Below are positions 12,404 through 25,300 of a stretch of 64,000 bases of DNA, piece after piece. The position numbers and the translations under genes were made by a program. The notes below the pieces were generated by a model that did not search any database, was not told the origin of the DNA, and was given only the letters and a program-made list of their open reading frames with translations. The stretch covers positions 3,224,001-3,288,000 of the forward strand of contig LUGG01000002.1 of NCBI GenBank assembly GCA_001683735.1. Reading direction: 5' to 3'. This DNA comes from Grifola frondosa (lineage: Eukaryota; Basidiomycota; Agaricomycetes; Polyporales; Grifolaceae). The first letter of the stretch is position 1. The number at the start of each line of letters is the position of its first letter.

Positions 12404-15400
12404 CTACCTTTTGGTGGACTTAGGAACTCTGCGGGACACAACCGGAATATCGTCCAGCAAAGGGATTGTTAGGGACGGTTTGACCGGTCTGGATAATTTG
12501 GTAGGACGACCGTTCGCAGGAGATGATGAACGCGTCCGCTTTCCGATCCTCATCTCGGAATGAACGGGAGTAAAGTCGTCGTCGTCGTTACTCATGGGAA
12601 AGGGGAAGGCGGGAGGAAAGTTGGGGAGAGAATCCGACGTATCTGGGTTTCGCCTTTCCGCGCCGAAATGGAGGAATGTCTCCGAAGATTGCACCTGGGC
12701 AGGGGGCTCCTCCTCATCGCAGTTGAGGGGGTTAATATCGGTGACCTCAAAGTCTGAGAAAGAATCCGACGTCCCTGGGTTTCGCCTTTCCGCCCCGGAA
12801 TGGAGGAATATCTCCGAAGATTGCGCAGGGGCAGGGGGCTCCTCCGCATGCAAAAGCTCCGCAGGTTTGGGCGCCTTTGGCGGGCTGCGACTATCTGGGG
12901 CAGGAGGGTATGGGGACAACGCGCCACTCGCCGCAGTTTCTGCGGCGCTTTGGGGGGAGTTACCTGGATTCGCCGCACCCGGGGTACCGCCATCGCGGCC
13001 AAACTCCTTGGGCGCCGAAGTGTTCTTGTCCTCACTCGATCGATCCGCATTCGGCGAGGGACCTATCTGTGCACATTCGGCGACATCCACCCCGGCTTTG
13101 CTCGGCGCTTCTCGGATACTCGCCGAACCGTCGCCCGAGTCCTGGTGCCCATCGTCGGTCAGCACGGAGATTTCGGCGCCATGATCCTTGGAAGGCGAAG
13201 ACCTCGGCGCCGCAGGACTTATCGTCGAGTCGTTCGACCCTTTGGATGAATCATTCTCCTCGACCCCCGCCCGTGCTGCTTTTCTCTTTCGTCTTGGCTT
13301 GGGCTTGGCCGTCTGTTCTTCAACCTCCACATCCTCCTCGTTCTCTGCATCGCGTCCGCCCAAGAGCACCCTCAACAGCTCTTTGCCTCCTTCGTTGAGG
13401 AAGGCTTGGAGCATTTCCTCCTTTCCACGAGCAAGCCCGCACATGATGATGTCGCTAGTTCCCCGTGCAAGCAAATGAAATACTTGCACCTTGTGTTCCT
13501 GTCCGCGCCGATGACATCGGCCCCGCACTTGGTTTTCGTCCTGGCGACTCCAAAGGCGGTCCTGCAAGGTCATCTCAGGTCATTAATTAAAGACCGGTCT
13601 CACGTTCAATCACGATACCCACCAAGAAGATGACGTTCCGAGCGAATGCCAGATTTAGGCCGGCATTCGCCACCGAAGAGATGATGGCAACGCGTTTCTG
13701 GGGATCGGTACGAAATTCTTCTACCGCTCTGGACCTGGCATCGTAGTCCATGTCGCCGTTGATGAGAACGGATGCCTGCCCATATAATCCTAGCACCTAA
13801 GAGACACATGTTATCGTCATCTGCACCCAGCCACATGCATACATACCGATTGGAGGAAGGTCGCCATGGATGAGAACTCCGAATAGATGACGGATTTCTG
13901 ATCACAGCGGGCGGACCATTCATCTTGAGCAGTGCTTGGCAGTTCAGGAAATTCCCATGAGCCGTCTTCGTGGATGATGGGAGGAGGGGCGTCGTTGCGC
14001 TTGCCGAGATGCTGCAATAGGCGCGCGCAGAAATCCATCTTCGTGGACTTCAGCGCCTCCCATTCTGCCATGGTCTTGACCGGATCCAGGTGTGCGCCGG
14101 GACTTGTCAGTTTATATTGCACTAGACCTTTCCTATATTCGATGAAGAATTTCTTCCCGACGCATTAACAAAGAGTTTGAGAACGAGCTGATTGCACTCA
14201 CCGAGCCATCGAGAGAGGGATTCACCGTGCCGGCCAGTCTAAATAAGCCAAGCGGTCAGCCCTTGCAATCGTTCGGCGAAGTGCCGCCCGCCTAACCTGG
14301 TTTGTGCTTGGAGGCGGGCCCCTTCGATTGCCGCAATCTCCTCCTGTTGCAACTTTAGCAAGCAAGAATATTCCACGTACTCAGGGACGTCCTTGACGGG
14401 GATGCCTTGCCAATCGACAGATCTATCATTCCGTCGAATAATCCGACCCCCAAAGCGTGCTTGAAGTTTGCCGACCATTTGAAGCTGCAGCTGTCGAATG
14501 CCGATGAGAGGGTCGCTCGCGGGGTCAGGATCGTCGCCGGCGAGGCGCATGCGCATGTGCTCGGCTGAGAGGGACTTTTCTTCGGCGGTCAGCTTGCGGC
14601 GGGCTCGACGCAGCTCGGAATCAAGCCCTCGAAGTTCTTTCTCGACATCCGGAGACATCATCCCCGCGACCCCGATTAGTCTTCCGATACTGGCAAGGTC
14701 CTGCTTTCGCAGTCAAGAGAGCATCTACGTCATCGAAAGCTACGCACCTTCGGAGATGTATTGAGGGGAGTCGCCGTGCACCCCAACCGGATCTTGGAAT
14801 GCTTGCTCAACGCGAGGACGCCCCAATAGATCGCATTTCGATTCCTGAGCATGTGGATTTCATCTACAGCCATGACAAGGTAGTCGAGCTTGAACAACGA
14901 CATGCTGTTTCCATCGGCGATGCCGGGTCCTTCGCAGGGATCTGTGATCGAACTTGCAACCTTCAGGTAGGTCCGGGCCTCGGCGGCCATGGTCTGCAGT
15001 GGGCCGACGTCGTCAGCGCATTGGTCCGCTCAGTCCCCATCATGCCGCCTTGCACTCACCGCATGAGCGACCAGAATGATCTTGCGGCGGGGACGGTGAG
15101 CTGACCTATCCCACAGACCGTCGTTTTTCCTCCAGAACTCCTCGCGCGACTTCTTGCCAGTCCGGTATATCAAAATGTCATATGACTTGGGCAACGTCAT
15201 CCGTCTGATTTCCTCTGCCCATTGCGAGATCAAGGTCCCCGGAGCCACGACGATGCTGGGGAGGTCCGGAAGATGTGGTTCTCCACTCTGAGGGACATGG
15301 CCCCCGACATATTTCACTGCATCTAACAAGGTCTCATCGTCGCATTTTCTGCAGGAGTTAAAATGATCGCTCACCAAGATCAGCGGGACGATTTCGGTTC

Positions 15401-16883
15401 TCCTCATCGCATAATGCTAGGTGGTTCAGAAATGCGACGGTTCCGATCACTTGCAACGTCTTGCCAAGACCGACCTCATCGGCAAGTAAAACGGCCCCCT
15501 GACCGGGGTCGGGCGCGGGGCTCAAGCTAAGGCGGAGGATCGCTTTGATCGCCACCATCTGCGCCCACGTCGGCATAAGGGGGGACCAGTCGGGATTAGG
15601 GAGACCTTCTTTCAAGTTTTGGAATGACGCCTCGTCCAGCCAGGGGTCCCGTCCGTATTTATGATACCATCTGTTGAAGCCCGGAAATTGCTTGTTCCCG
15701 CTCCGCACGTCGAAGAATTGGAAAAGCATATCCTCGCTAAACCTCGACTCCTGTTCGACGCCCATATCAGTGGCGGTTGGGAGATCTTCCGACGTCGTTG
15801 CGCCCAATTGATCGTCGATTAGATCGATGGGGATGTCGATCTCTGTGGATGGACCAAATAGTTCTCGATACAGCTGTAGCACAAAGGCTACTTCATCCGC
15901 ATTCGCTAGTTGCCGGAGTTGCTCCCGCGTTTTCTTCGACAGGCCGCGAGCTGCAGGGATATTAGCTCGATTTGCTTGGTTCGGTTCCAAGCTCACCGAT
16001 TACATCGTCTCGCTCGGGTACATTAGCTCCGAAGGCCGAGAAAAAGGTTTCCAGCTCCTTGACCAGCTCCTCCGAGGCCGCCACACCGTCGGCGGCGCCA
16101 AGTGCTTGAGCGGTCAGATGGTAATGATTCACCGCCTTTAGTGCTGCCGTTAAGATGCTCTTGGTGATTCGCGGTGCGTCCCTTAAGTCTAGGCATCTTC
16201 AGCATCCGATCGAGCAAATGGCGTGGCGATACTCACTACGCATTTCCTCCTCCGCCCTCGCTTTTGATTCCTCCACCTTTTTGGAAAGCCTTCTGACCAC
16301 CGCAGCTGCGCGCTCGTAGGCTTTTGTGATGATGGCGTTGACGATGGCGTGCCATGCCTCCCTCAGCCATACTCGCTCGCCGAGTTGGCAAATGCAAGCT
16401 TCCCCAAATAAAAGACACGCGATGTCCACTTGGGCAGCTGAGCCAAAGTTCACCGGAATGCCTTTCTTCGGTTCGTACCCTTCTGCCTTGAAATACGACC
16501 CCGCGTCTGCTTGGTGCTCCCGCAATATGGCATCTATTTTTCCATTCAGGTTTTGTTTAGTCCAAATTCTCGGAAACCACCGCTTCCCATACGTCGCGCC
16601 CGGTAAGATTGTCCTTCTTCTTACCAGCCGCAAAAGCGTAGAGGTCCCCTCGGTCGATTGCAGTTTTGGCCGCCATGAAGTATGCTTTGATGGCGTACGA
16701 TTCCGACCTCGATAGTTTGTCCGGAAGCTCCTGGTCGTTCTCTGGCCAAAGACCGTGTTGGATCCCGGTGGCCTTCTTGAACGCGACCGTCTTGAACAAA
16801 TCCTGCCGGACGCCGTCGACAGACGTTTTCTGCATCTCGTAGAACGCCAAGATAATCACAGAGGGAATGGTGTGTGTGGGCAT
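12404..16883 (-). CDS. SNF2-family DNA-dependent ATPase/helicase
   Basis: A superfamily 2 ATPase of the SNF2 type, expected to translocate on DNA and remodel chromatin or DNA-bound complexes in the nucleus. About nine exons read from 16883 to 12404. The motifs are in order: I LADEVGLGKT (near 15480), Ia region SIVVAPGTLISQWAEEI (near 15230), II AVDEIHMLRNRNA (near 14860), III LGCTATPLNTSP (near 14780), V-type ANAGLNLAFARNVIF (near 13640), VI QVRGRCHRRGQEHKV (near 13530). Motif I has DEV for the usual DEM, motif II is DEIH, and motif III lacks the usual TGTP, so this is a divergent subfamily. An N-terminal segment of about 300 residues precedes the ATPase. A disordered, Pro/Ser/acid-rich tail of about 300 residues with a 44-residue duplication follows. 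One frame break lies near 16560, in the N-terminal segment; the ATPase core itself reads through. It is divergent to the gene at 17331. I recall paralogues repeated through Agaricomycete genomes. Confidence 0.85.
12629..12852 (-). repeat. 132-bp in-frame tandem duplication in the SNF2 tail
   Basis: Two copies of about 90 bp (from 12631 and from 12763, period 132 bp) encode the phrases SETFLHFGAERRNPDTSDS and SEIFLHSGAERRNPGTSDS, separated by about 20 diverged residues. The period is a multiple of three, so the frame is kept. This may be a short linear motif present twice in a disordered tail. Confidence 0.85.
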
Positions 16884-17330
16884 GGTTGCTTCGAACGATA
16901 TCGAATTAAAAAAAGCCGACTAGGCGGCGACCCGTAACCATTTCAGCGCTCGGCACAACAGCCACGTCGCGGGGAGTGATGTGCCGCTCGCGATAGCTCG
17001 GACCAAGGCCGCGGACTCTTGCTGGGCTGCGAAATTTCCCCTTCGACCGAGTGCATGCTGACCACGGAATCTCGTTTCGGCCGGCCGTCTAATTCTCGTG
17101 CGCCCTTCAAAACAGCTTGGTGGCAAAACTTCTGCCGGCGGAAAAGACTCCCATTCGGGCGAAATGTTTCTCCATATGCGGAGGACGGCCTTTCCCTTGG
17201 AGGTCGGCGTTTCGACGCTTACGCGGGTAATTCCGTATGAGCGCCTGGACGCGTTAGGTTAGGGAGGTCGAAGTCCTGACGCAGCAACGCATTTCTCTCT
17301 CCCTCTCCTTTTTATTATTTTATATCATTC
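16884..17330. promoter_or_regulatory. Divergent promoter region between SNF2 ATPase and gene at 17331
   Basis: These 447 bp separate two start codons that point away from each other. Just before the plus-strand ATG is a pyrimidine-rich tract (TCTCTCTCCCTCTCC near 17291) followed by TTTTTATTATTTTATATC, a typical basidiomycete core promoter layout. No ORF of note lies inside. Shared regulation is inferred from the arrangement only. Confidence 0.5.
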
Positions 17331-20300
17331 ATGCCTCTTATTTCCAGCGACGCTCTGCTTCCATTTGAATTTTATAATTTGCAGGAGTTTATCGCCGAGG
17401 GTCTCAATTTGGCGCAAACCTCCGACGGCGAAGATCGAGTGCAGGCTGCGGCGAGATTGGTGAACTGGATGCTCACCGGTCGTCACCCCATCCGGGGTTC
17501 AGGCCGCCATCAACGCCCTCTCCGATACCGTATCCCAAGAGCAGTTGAGTCAAATCAACATCACGCGGGACTACGACTCTCTTCTGGGTGTGAGCACTGG
17601 GCTCTACATCACCAAGACCTTATGCGTCTATCCAGTTCCGCGATTCGCGGACACTTTGATAAATGACGTTCACATAACTGTGAAGGTCAGCATACATAGG
17701 TACGTCTTCGGCGAATGCAAGCGCTCTGGTCTTTGAACCGATTTTTTTCATTACAGGGAACGGGGTGACCGTCCATGAGGCCCCAATCCATCGAATTCCC
17801 AACGTCGCCGTAGGGAAAATATCTGAGCGCCATGTAACTCGAATTTTATTCCCCGCATTGTACGACCCGGAATCCCGCGTGCCGACTCCGCTGAATCAGG
17901 AGCAGATGGCGGCGATTTACGATCGCTGCTTGCGCCGAGCACTGATATCGGTCGACCCATCGTACGAAGGACACTTACCCTCAAGTTATTCGGCTGAATG
18001 CTTCCGCATTACCGGCAAGAATGGCCAGATGAAATACGGAACCGTGGATCTTCCCCCTATGTTGTCAGAGACCTTTGGGAGACGACTGCTGCGATACGTG
18101 AGAGATCTTCCTTTCGGCGCCAATGCCGTCTTCCTTCATGCTATTCGCGGATCCAAAGCAGAGACTCGTCACCATCCGCTACACGACGGCGACGTTTCAA
18201 CGGCGGTTGACGACTTCTTCAACTGGGTCAGCGACCGGGAAGACAACCTCCGAGACTGGTGGGTGGACGTGGGGATGGAGATCCAGTTGGACGGGCACGT
18301 GCTACAATGGCGCACGGATGCTCATGAGCGCATCGTTCAACAAGCCGCAGGATGCCAGACTCTTCAAGAAGCTCGTCGGCTAAAAGGATCTGGGAGATAC
18401 CACGTCGATACATCAGCGCAGTTGACCGAGCTCTCAGGCTTTCGTTTGGACATCAAGGATTCCAGACGGAGGAAAGTGGTGTATATCAATTGCTATACAA
18501 CGACAAGTCGGCCACTTACCTCCACGACAACGGTCGTTTCGCCAAATACACGACCCCGGAGGAATTGTTGCTGGGCGACTACGAGAAGGCTAAAAACTGG
18601 TTATCATCGTTGCAAAGGCAGTTCAACGATGCTATCGACAAGGTCAACGGCCATGCAAGGCTGGAGGTTCGAACGAAATTCGACCAGGCATTGAACGCGC
18701 TTCGGCACACCAGGGAGCTTCTTCCGGCCGAGCTCGGCGCCGACGCCCTGGTAGCCATCCCGCGGAAAGAATGGTGGTGAGTCGGTCCGAAGACACCTGA
18801 ATTAACCGCGAAAGTGACCTTATTTTGCAGGTCGTTCAAAGCGATTAGGCTTTATGCTTTGGGAGCCGCCGTCAGGTGGCAGCGGGAAGCCTCCGCTCCA
18901 TCCGCTCCTCAGAAAACGCCATCTCCCTCACGGTCGTCGTCGCTTACTGCATCAACGCGTTAAATAACCGCCCGGCCGAAGGTCAAAACGAAAAAAGAGA
19001 TTCAAAGGGCTGCGCTGCCGCACATCGAAGTTCCCGCAGAACTGAGGAAGAGGACGAGGAGAGTTTTCCGTCCCGACAACCACAAGCCCACATGCCCTGC
19101 GGAATGTTCTTCATTCGCGGCGTGGCACTTCCGCCGCGAGTGGATTGTCCTCGTTTGACCAACGGGCGATCGATGGACAACCGCATCATCGAGCGGATTT
19201 TTGGCCTTGGATACAGCCAGCTAAAGCTCACGATCCATCCCATAGGAAAGGAATCACGCGACGGCCTGCCAGGACCAGATAAACGCCCTAATAACAAGCG
19301 TCCATTCCAGCAGCCAGGGTGCCCAAAGCAGCGAGGGCACGAATGGAATTCGACCTGGAGGAAACGGGTGCCGCGCTTCCACCCGAATCCTATGATCTTG
19401 GAGACGACTTGGACGATGCGGATCACCACATTCCTTCGAACGCATTAAGACCATCGACGAGCTCATCACGACCATATCCGCCAATTTCTCTCCGACATTC
19501 TTCAAAAAGCACCTGCGCGAAGTCTCACCGTGAGTCGTCTTATTGCAAGCTAGGCGAGCTCGGCCGCATAGTCGTTGAGGATGACCGTCATTATAAGAAT
19601 CTGCAATTGTCCGACATCTGGCGTGCTGCGCATTCGAATTGCTGAGTAAGAACGTCTTCGAACGCTTATTCCCCCAAAAGGCCACCGTCTGAGCGCCACG
19701 TCCCAAGGATATGGCGCTGCCAATATTATACAATTCTTTACTGCTTCAGCAGACCGAGCTTCCTACGCCGCGGTGCGTTTGGCCGTGAAGGCGAAGATCG
19801 ATGGGTTAGCTTGGCTACCCAACTCGTCTTCTGACCGCATATGGCAAACGAAGGCAGTCAAGGCCGGATCGACTATGGTTGCTTACCGGGAGACCTGAAA
19901 TATACGGATTCGGCGCCGCAGATCATTTCCATCGTGTATAAATACTTGGGAGTAGATGACGCTTACTTCTAAGACGAACGGTTCTCATAAATATGCTGCT
20001 GAAATATACCCTGGAATTCAATGGATGCCTTCACCGCCAGGGAAAGCGGCGGGGTTTGGGCGGAGGGGCGGCTGGTTGCAACGTTTGACTGCCGGCGAGG
20101 AGTGCCGTGGCATGGGGGATGGCGCCACAGATGCCGTCGCCGATTGGCCTAGTTGCCGCATTCCGCGCCGACTGTTCTCCGACATGCCACGTGATGACGG
20201 TTTAGCGATTGCGCCAGCTCAATGTTCATAACCCCCGCTCCCTGCTGGCAAGTCCCGCTCAGATATGTCAGCTGCAGGCTCTGGCGCCCCCGTATCAATA

Positions 20301-20440
20301 TCCGGCAGCGATGTGGGCTTACTCGACCATACCCAGTCAGCACGTCTGCTTTGCACTCCAGGATCGAAGCTTTCTTTTGCTGATTTTCATCCTCTAACGG
20401 CTACGTGCTGGGCGGACCCGTGGCCCCGGTGCCAAACGCG
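17331..20440 (+). pseudogene. Large uncharacterised Agaricomycete protein family member, frame-broken
   Basis: The start is MPLISSDALLPFEFYN at 17331. The protein can be followed with frame changes through SQINITRDYDSLLGVS and VYPVPRFADTL (17530-17680), then an intron of about 70 bp ending at 17757. A long stretch 17758-18450 contains HRIPNVAVGKISERH, LPFGANAVFLHAIRG and VLQWRTDAHERIVQQ. After another frame change it continues with YNDKSATYLHDNGRFAKYTT to 18780. An intron and exon SFKAIRLYALGAAVRW follow, and later pieces are HGWFI-like MPCGMFFIRGVALPPRVDC (about 19095) and AKIDGLAWLPNSSSDRIW (about 19800). The order matches a protein of roughly 1000 residues that I remember as a repeated family of unknown function in Agaricomycetes. 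Frame breaks near 17480, 18455 and several after 19000 indicate decay. There are no known catalytic motifs. It pairs divergently with the SNF2 ATPase. Confidence 0.6.
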
Positions 20441-20689
20441 TTGTAGTAGAGACCCTCCGTCTGGTCCAAGCCGGTGGAAATATGTTGGCCAAGCCATATT
20501 GGAAGAAGGCGTGAGGATGAAGGGGAGTGGCCGAGAGTGATCGCGATATGCGGGTGAGTCAGCAGAAGACGCTGCGGTGCTTATTATATTGAACGGGTGC
20601 ACCTTCAGTCAACGAATCCACTGCTCTCAAGATCAGTGGGATATATACAAGCTTGATCCAGCTTATGACTGTCGCGTGCACCTTCCCCC

Positions 20690-21764
20690 GCAATTGACTG
20701 CTATCTCCCGCAAGGAGCCTCAAAACCCCACGTGAAACCTCAGCCTCGCGCCTCCAACGCCGCAGGGAAGAAGAGGATCGATCACTTCAAGCGCGAGCAG
20801 CGAGGGTCCCCACGATGATGATGCAAGATCATCTCCGGGTGCACGCAGTCCATCTAAGCATTGCATTCGTAACTAATTTCAGCCATAGAATCGAGTGAGC
20901 CAGCTCTTAAGCGCGATGAGCTCGAGCAGAAGATGAAGCGATGGGAAGACTCCCTAGAAGACCATTTGCTGGCGGAAATTCTTGCCTCACGCCATGGTAA
21001 GCGCGGATCAAAATATTATCCGCCGCTAACGATTCTGTTTTCATAGATTTTTCCAACCCGAGCGCCCCAGGGAGTGCCAGGCAGGGAGATGGAGAAGCTC
21101 GGCGTCGGGCTCCGGCAGACGAATCTCGGCGAAACGTGCCCAAAGGTAGGCCGACGCAGGAGCAAGGGGGAAGCGGCGCAAGGGGGGAAGATGCCGACGA
21201 AGCGAATGAAAAGGTGGCAGAGGCAGCGGAGCGCGAGTTTAAGGCCCTGGAGGCTGAGGCGGAGGAACGTCAGGCCGAGAAGGAGCGGGCGGAGAAACAG
21301 CGGGCGGAAAAACGTCGGGCGGAGAAACGTCGGGCGGAGAAGTTGCGCGCCGAGAAGGGGCGGGCCGAGGGGGATCGAACCAAGAAGGAGCGGGCGGAGG
21401 TGTTCAGGAGACATCTCCGGCTCTGCGAGCAGTTCGACCTGGTCACCAAGTTCACCCTCGAGAATCCCGTCGAATTTTGCAGCATCCCCTGGCCCTTGCT
21501 GATTCCCCCAGCCAGCGAGACTGGACAGACGTGACCTGGTCTGGGGTTGAAGCGTTCTTCGCCGCGGCGTGCAGCCAGATGAGCGCACAGGATTACGAGT
21601 CACTCGTGGACAAGAACCACAAGCGTTTCCATCCGGATCGCTTGGGTTCGCATGGATTGCTAAAAAGTGTAAAGGACGAAGAGGTGAGAGGACATCTGCA
21701 GGAGGCCTTGAATGTAGTCGCGCAGGCAGTGACTCCGCTGTGGGCCGCAGTTCGGAAGCAGTGA
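20690..21764 (+). pseudogene. Coiled-coil protein with J-domain-like HPD motif, one frameshift
   Basis: Exons: a basic segment near 20740-20880, an exon 20882-20996 (EPALKRDELEQKMKRWEDSL), an intron of about 50 bp ending at 21046, then a long exon to the stop at 21764. Residues coded at 21190-21420 form a charged, Glu/Arg-rich coiled coil with AEKQRAEKRRAEKRRAEK-type heptads. After a hydrophobic hinge (FCSIPWPLLIPP), the C-terminal domain contains SGVEAFFAAACSQM, HKRFHPDRLGSHGLL and EALNVVAQAVTPLW. HPD preceded by a basic helix is the J-domain hallmark that activates Hsp70, but this family is short and diverged, so Hsp70 binding is only a suggestion. The long exon changes frame near 21515, between the hinge and the C-terminal domain, by a net single-base loss. 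From memory such proteins are multicopy in Agaricomycetes. Confidence 0.6.
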
Positions 21765-22300
21765 TAGTTCGTTCACATCATTGTTAGCAAATTCCCAGTG
21801 TCCTGCTCAACATATATACGTGTACGGTGCAAAATAACATACGCGAGTTATAGGAATATGTGGCTGTGCTCGAAAGCTAGAGACGCGTTCAACGTGCAAG
21901 TGGGAATTCAAAGACCCTCGGCGCTAAGGGGCAGAAGTCGGCGCGACGAGGTTTGGACAATCCGGCAGGGGCCTCCGATTTTGTCAAACTTTACACGAGT
22001 TTCTGAACGTTGTTAAACGTCAGCTGTTGTCAGAGTTGCAGTGCTCCGGTAGCTTTTGGAATTGTCGTCACGTCACCAGCAGCTTGCCTTGCCTTCCCGT
22101 TAGTGTTGCCGCAAGCTGACTCGTTGTGGCACGTGACGCACAGAGCCAGCCATGCTCCCATATCTGGAAGATTTCCCACGCCAGAGCCAGCCAGTACTGA
22201 GTGAAGCATGAACGACTCGCAAAATGTGACTTTGTGAATATACTACATAATGCATGTATGCTACGGTAGCTATGATGATGACACTGTCTCGACCCCACTA
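21765..22300. other. Intergenic, no feature identified
   Basis: Between the end of the HPD-motif gene and the end of the hAT transposase I see no gene, repeat family member or clear inverted ends. I looked for a hAT terminal repeat (CAGTG or TAGTG start) near 22020-22060 and found only a weak GCAGTGC. Confidence 0.5.
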
Positions 22301-22306
22301 TTATTT

Positions 22307-25300
22307 AAGAGTTCCTCGAGTTCACGAAATTACCCTCTGCCAGAAGCTCCCGAACCGCTGCATCCGACAGATTCCTTTCAATTGTATAATCTTCTTCCCG
22401 AGCAATCAAGTCCGACGTGAAGGAGAGGCGCTCCTGCTTGAATGCAAACTTGAGGACTTGCAATTCCTCGAGTTCGAAGAGACAATGTGTTCACAAGGAA
22501 CCGACGATGCCTGCGCAGGGAGAATGTCGAGCGCAACTTGGAATAACAACGGAAAAGATTTTTCCTTTTGCTATTCATACAGTCAGAAGTGTCATTAAAC
22601 TGAGACCATGTCGGACAGGCTTACATCCCAGTATATGGCGGGATTGAACTCATCCTCCAATAAACCTTCATTGATGTACCTCTCAAGCTCAGTCTCAGCA
22701 ATGAGGTGATCTGATTTGCATGCCTCAGCCTGCCTCGCATCAAGCTCCGCCCGAGTCAGTGGTGCCGCAGGTGCTGATGCTGGAGCAGGAGAATTTCGGC
22801 AAGATGGTATGCAACTCGAAATGCTCGAAGCGGAAGCAGAGCGACGTGGTGCCTGCGCAAGGCTCTTTAAGAAGGCGATCCCCTTGCCTTGTGATATGGC
22901 AGCGGTAGAGGCGATTCCACGATCCATAAAGGTAGCGCTCGATGTGCGCGAGGCCGCCAAGTTGACGCGTCGTCATGCCGTGGCAAATGAGGACATCTGT
23001 GGCCATCATTATCAGCAAGAATTGTAAATGAGGGCCCAGCCACTATCATACAGCTTCAACAATCCATTCCTTTGCTTGCTTATAAGCATGAGGCAACCAA
23101 TGAGTCTGAATCCAATCGAGCTTAGTAGAAGGATTGACAACTACCTCAGTGACAAAAAGCATAAATTGTAATACATATACTCACTCATAGCCAGTGCATA
23201 GATGCGGGTCTTCCGGCCAGATTGATGTACTACTCAAGACGCCCGATGCCAACGCCAATGTAGTGACTTAGTTCGGGGATTACAGATTGGAGTCCAGCCC
23301 AAGTCACTGCAATAAGTTCAAATGATGGAAGAGACATGGAAAGTGTCGGTGTTCGTTCGGACGATAGTAAGACCTCTTGCGCAGCGTGAGGAACTTGCAA
23401 AATCTGGTGAAGAACCCTGACTTCAGTTGCATCAAAGCTATGCTCAAGAAGATCTATGTGATCATCGGAGTTAAGAAAGACTGCAACTGCCTAAGTGTAA
23501 TCAAGGGTGGTTAAATCGTAGCCAAGTTGCGCAGGTAAGGACGTACCGGCTACAGCGCCAACAAGCGCCCGATCATGGAGAAGGTAGACGACCAGCGTGT
23601 ATCGCAACCCGTAACAGCTGGACAGTAGGAATGGACTTATTTTGACCCCATAAATTGTTCATGTCCCCTGCACAATTATGCGCTTCAGTCTGCACGGCGT
23701 TCCCCCGACTTGCGGCACACTGCCACAAGTTCTCGCGTATCCTTCACTGGGTTTGCCTCTAGTGTGTCTGTGTAGCTCTCAAGATCTTTGAAGAGAGCAG
23801 CGTCGTCAGAGGATGTTATAATTGGCAGTCGGGGATTTTTTTTCAGCTCATCGAGCACCGCAGTAACTGCACGATTGACAGCATGTGGGAAACATCTGCA
23901 TTGTATCAATCATAATTCAGCGTTAACGACGTTGTTTAATTAGGTTACTGACCTTATACGGTTTCTGTCATGATCAAAACTGATACCCTCTTGTAAAACA
24001 AGTCCTCCAGTCCTTCCATTTTCGTATCGTTGTTTGATGCGCTGTCCATCGTGATTGAGCCCACCTGAATGCACGTGAACATCAAAACATGGACTAATGC
24101 AAACCAGTATCTAACCTTGAACAGGAGACCAGCCTTTTTCAAGATGTCGAAGAATACACGGGCAAGGCTATTCCCAGCATGGCGTCCTTCGACATGATGA
24201 AATGCAAGAAGTCGTGCTTTGACGACAAGCCGGAATTGCTCATCTCGCATGCAATAGTACGCAGTAATGCCCATGAATGCTCGGAGATTGGGATCGGACC
24301 AAAGGTCGGTGGTGAATGATACCCGGCCAAGTGCATTCTGAACCGAGTACTTCAGTATAACTCAAAAGGCCGAATAGAATACTAACCTGCAGTTCTCTTA
24401 TCATTGCAGAATACTCTTCTTTATAAGACTCGGAGATCAGGCTCCGCATTTTTGAATGATGAGGGATGTCGTCATCCTCGAGATGCCCCGGCGTACAATA
24501 GTAGCTCGCGGAACTCCGGGCACTCGACAGAGTTTATAGACTTATAACAATTAAAGAAGCAGTGATCAGATTCATGTAAACTTTGCAGCGGCAATGAGAC
24601 TCACCTGGTCATCGGCCGCAATCCATCGTACAAGTTTTCGCAGGAAGCCCTTCTTGGAGAAATCCTCATGTGCAAGGTGTTGCGTGCGCGTGTCATGTTC
24701 ATTTGAGCGCTTTAAACCTAGTCGCTTCACGGCCTCTTGGTAAACCACCAAATGGTTCTTCTTCAGGTGATTTCGAACTGTGGTTCAAACCCGCAGTATT
24801 TTTTGAATATTTTCCACCTACAATTGTATGAACATTTACAATGCCACAATCCGGGTTGGGACAACCTTGTACAGACCTTGCAGCCAACATATTCCGACTT
24901 CGGTTTACTGGTAAGTACTGGTTCAAGACTCTCCTGTGGGTTTAACAGCTGGTTCAATTGGAGATTCAACGGCACGTAAGAAATAATAGACATCGGTCGG
25001 AGTCGCAGCGGTCGGTTCATCTTTCGCAGCACTGTGCATCGCAACGAAAGCGTCTAACGATGGTATCATTGTTGGTGCCGCCGGATTTGGAACAGGTGGA
25101 GCAGGACTATTATCCTGGACTTGAATCAATGGTAAGTGATAGATAAGGCACCTTACAGTGATTACGCACCAGCGCTTGATGATTGCGAAGGCCCTGCGTC
25201 ACTCGGACTCGAAGTTGGTACAGCAAGGGTCGGGGGTGGAGGCATATTTGAGGGACCAACTCCACAAACTCATGCGGCTACTACTGCCCAGCGCTTTGAA

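Noticed and set aside
12594..13398. Several long plus-strand open frames
   Set aside because: They are antisense to the GC-rich tail of the SNF2 gene, whose minus-strand reading continues from helicase motif VI and is clearly the real one.
17455..17505. Tiny 24-bp intron to rescue the frame of the unknown protein
   Set aside because: The only GT...AG candidate is 24 bp, a multiple of three, so it would not restore frame and is shorter than any other intron here.
21016..21603. 195-codon minus-strand frame, proline/leucine/arginine-rich
   Set aside because: Antisense of the coiled-coil HPD gene; the repeated residues mirror the AEK/RAE heptads.
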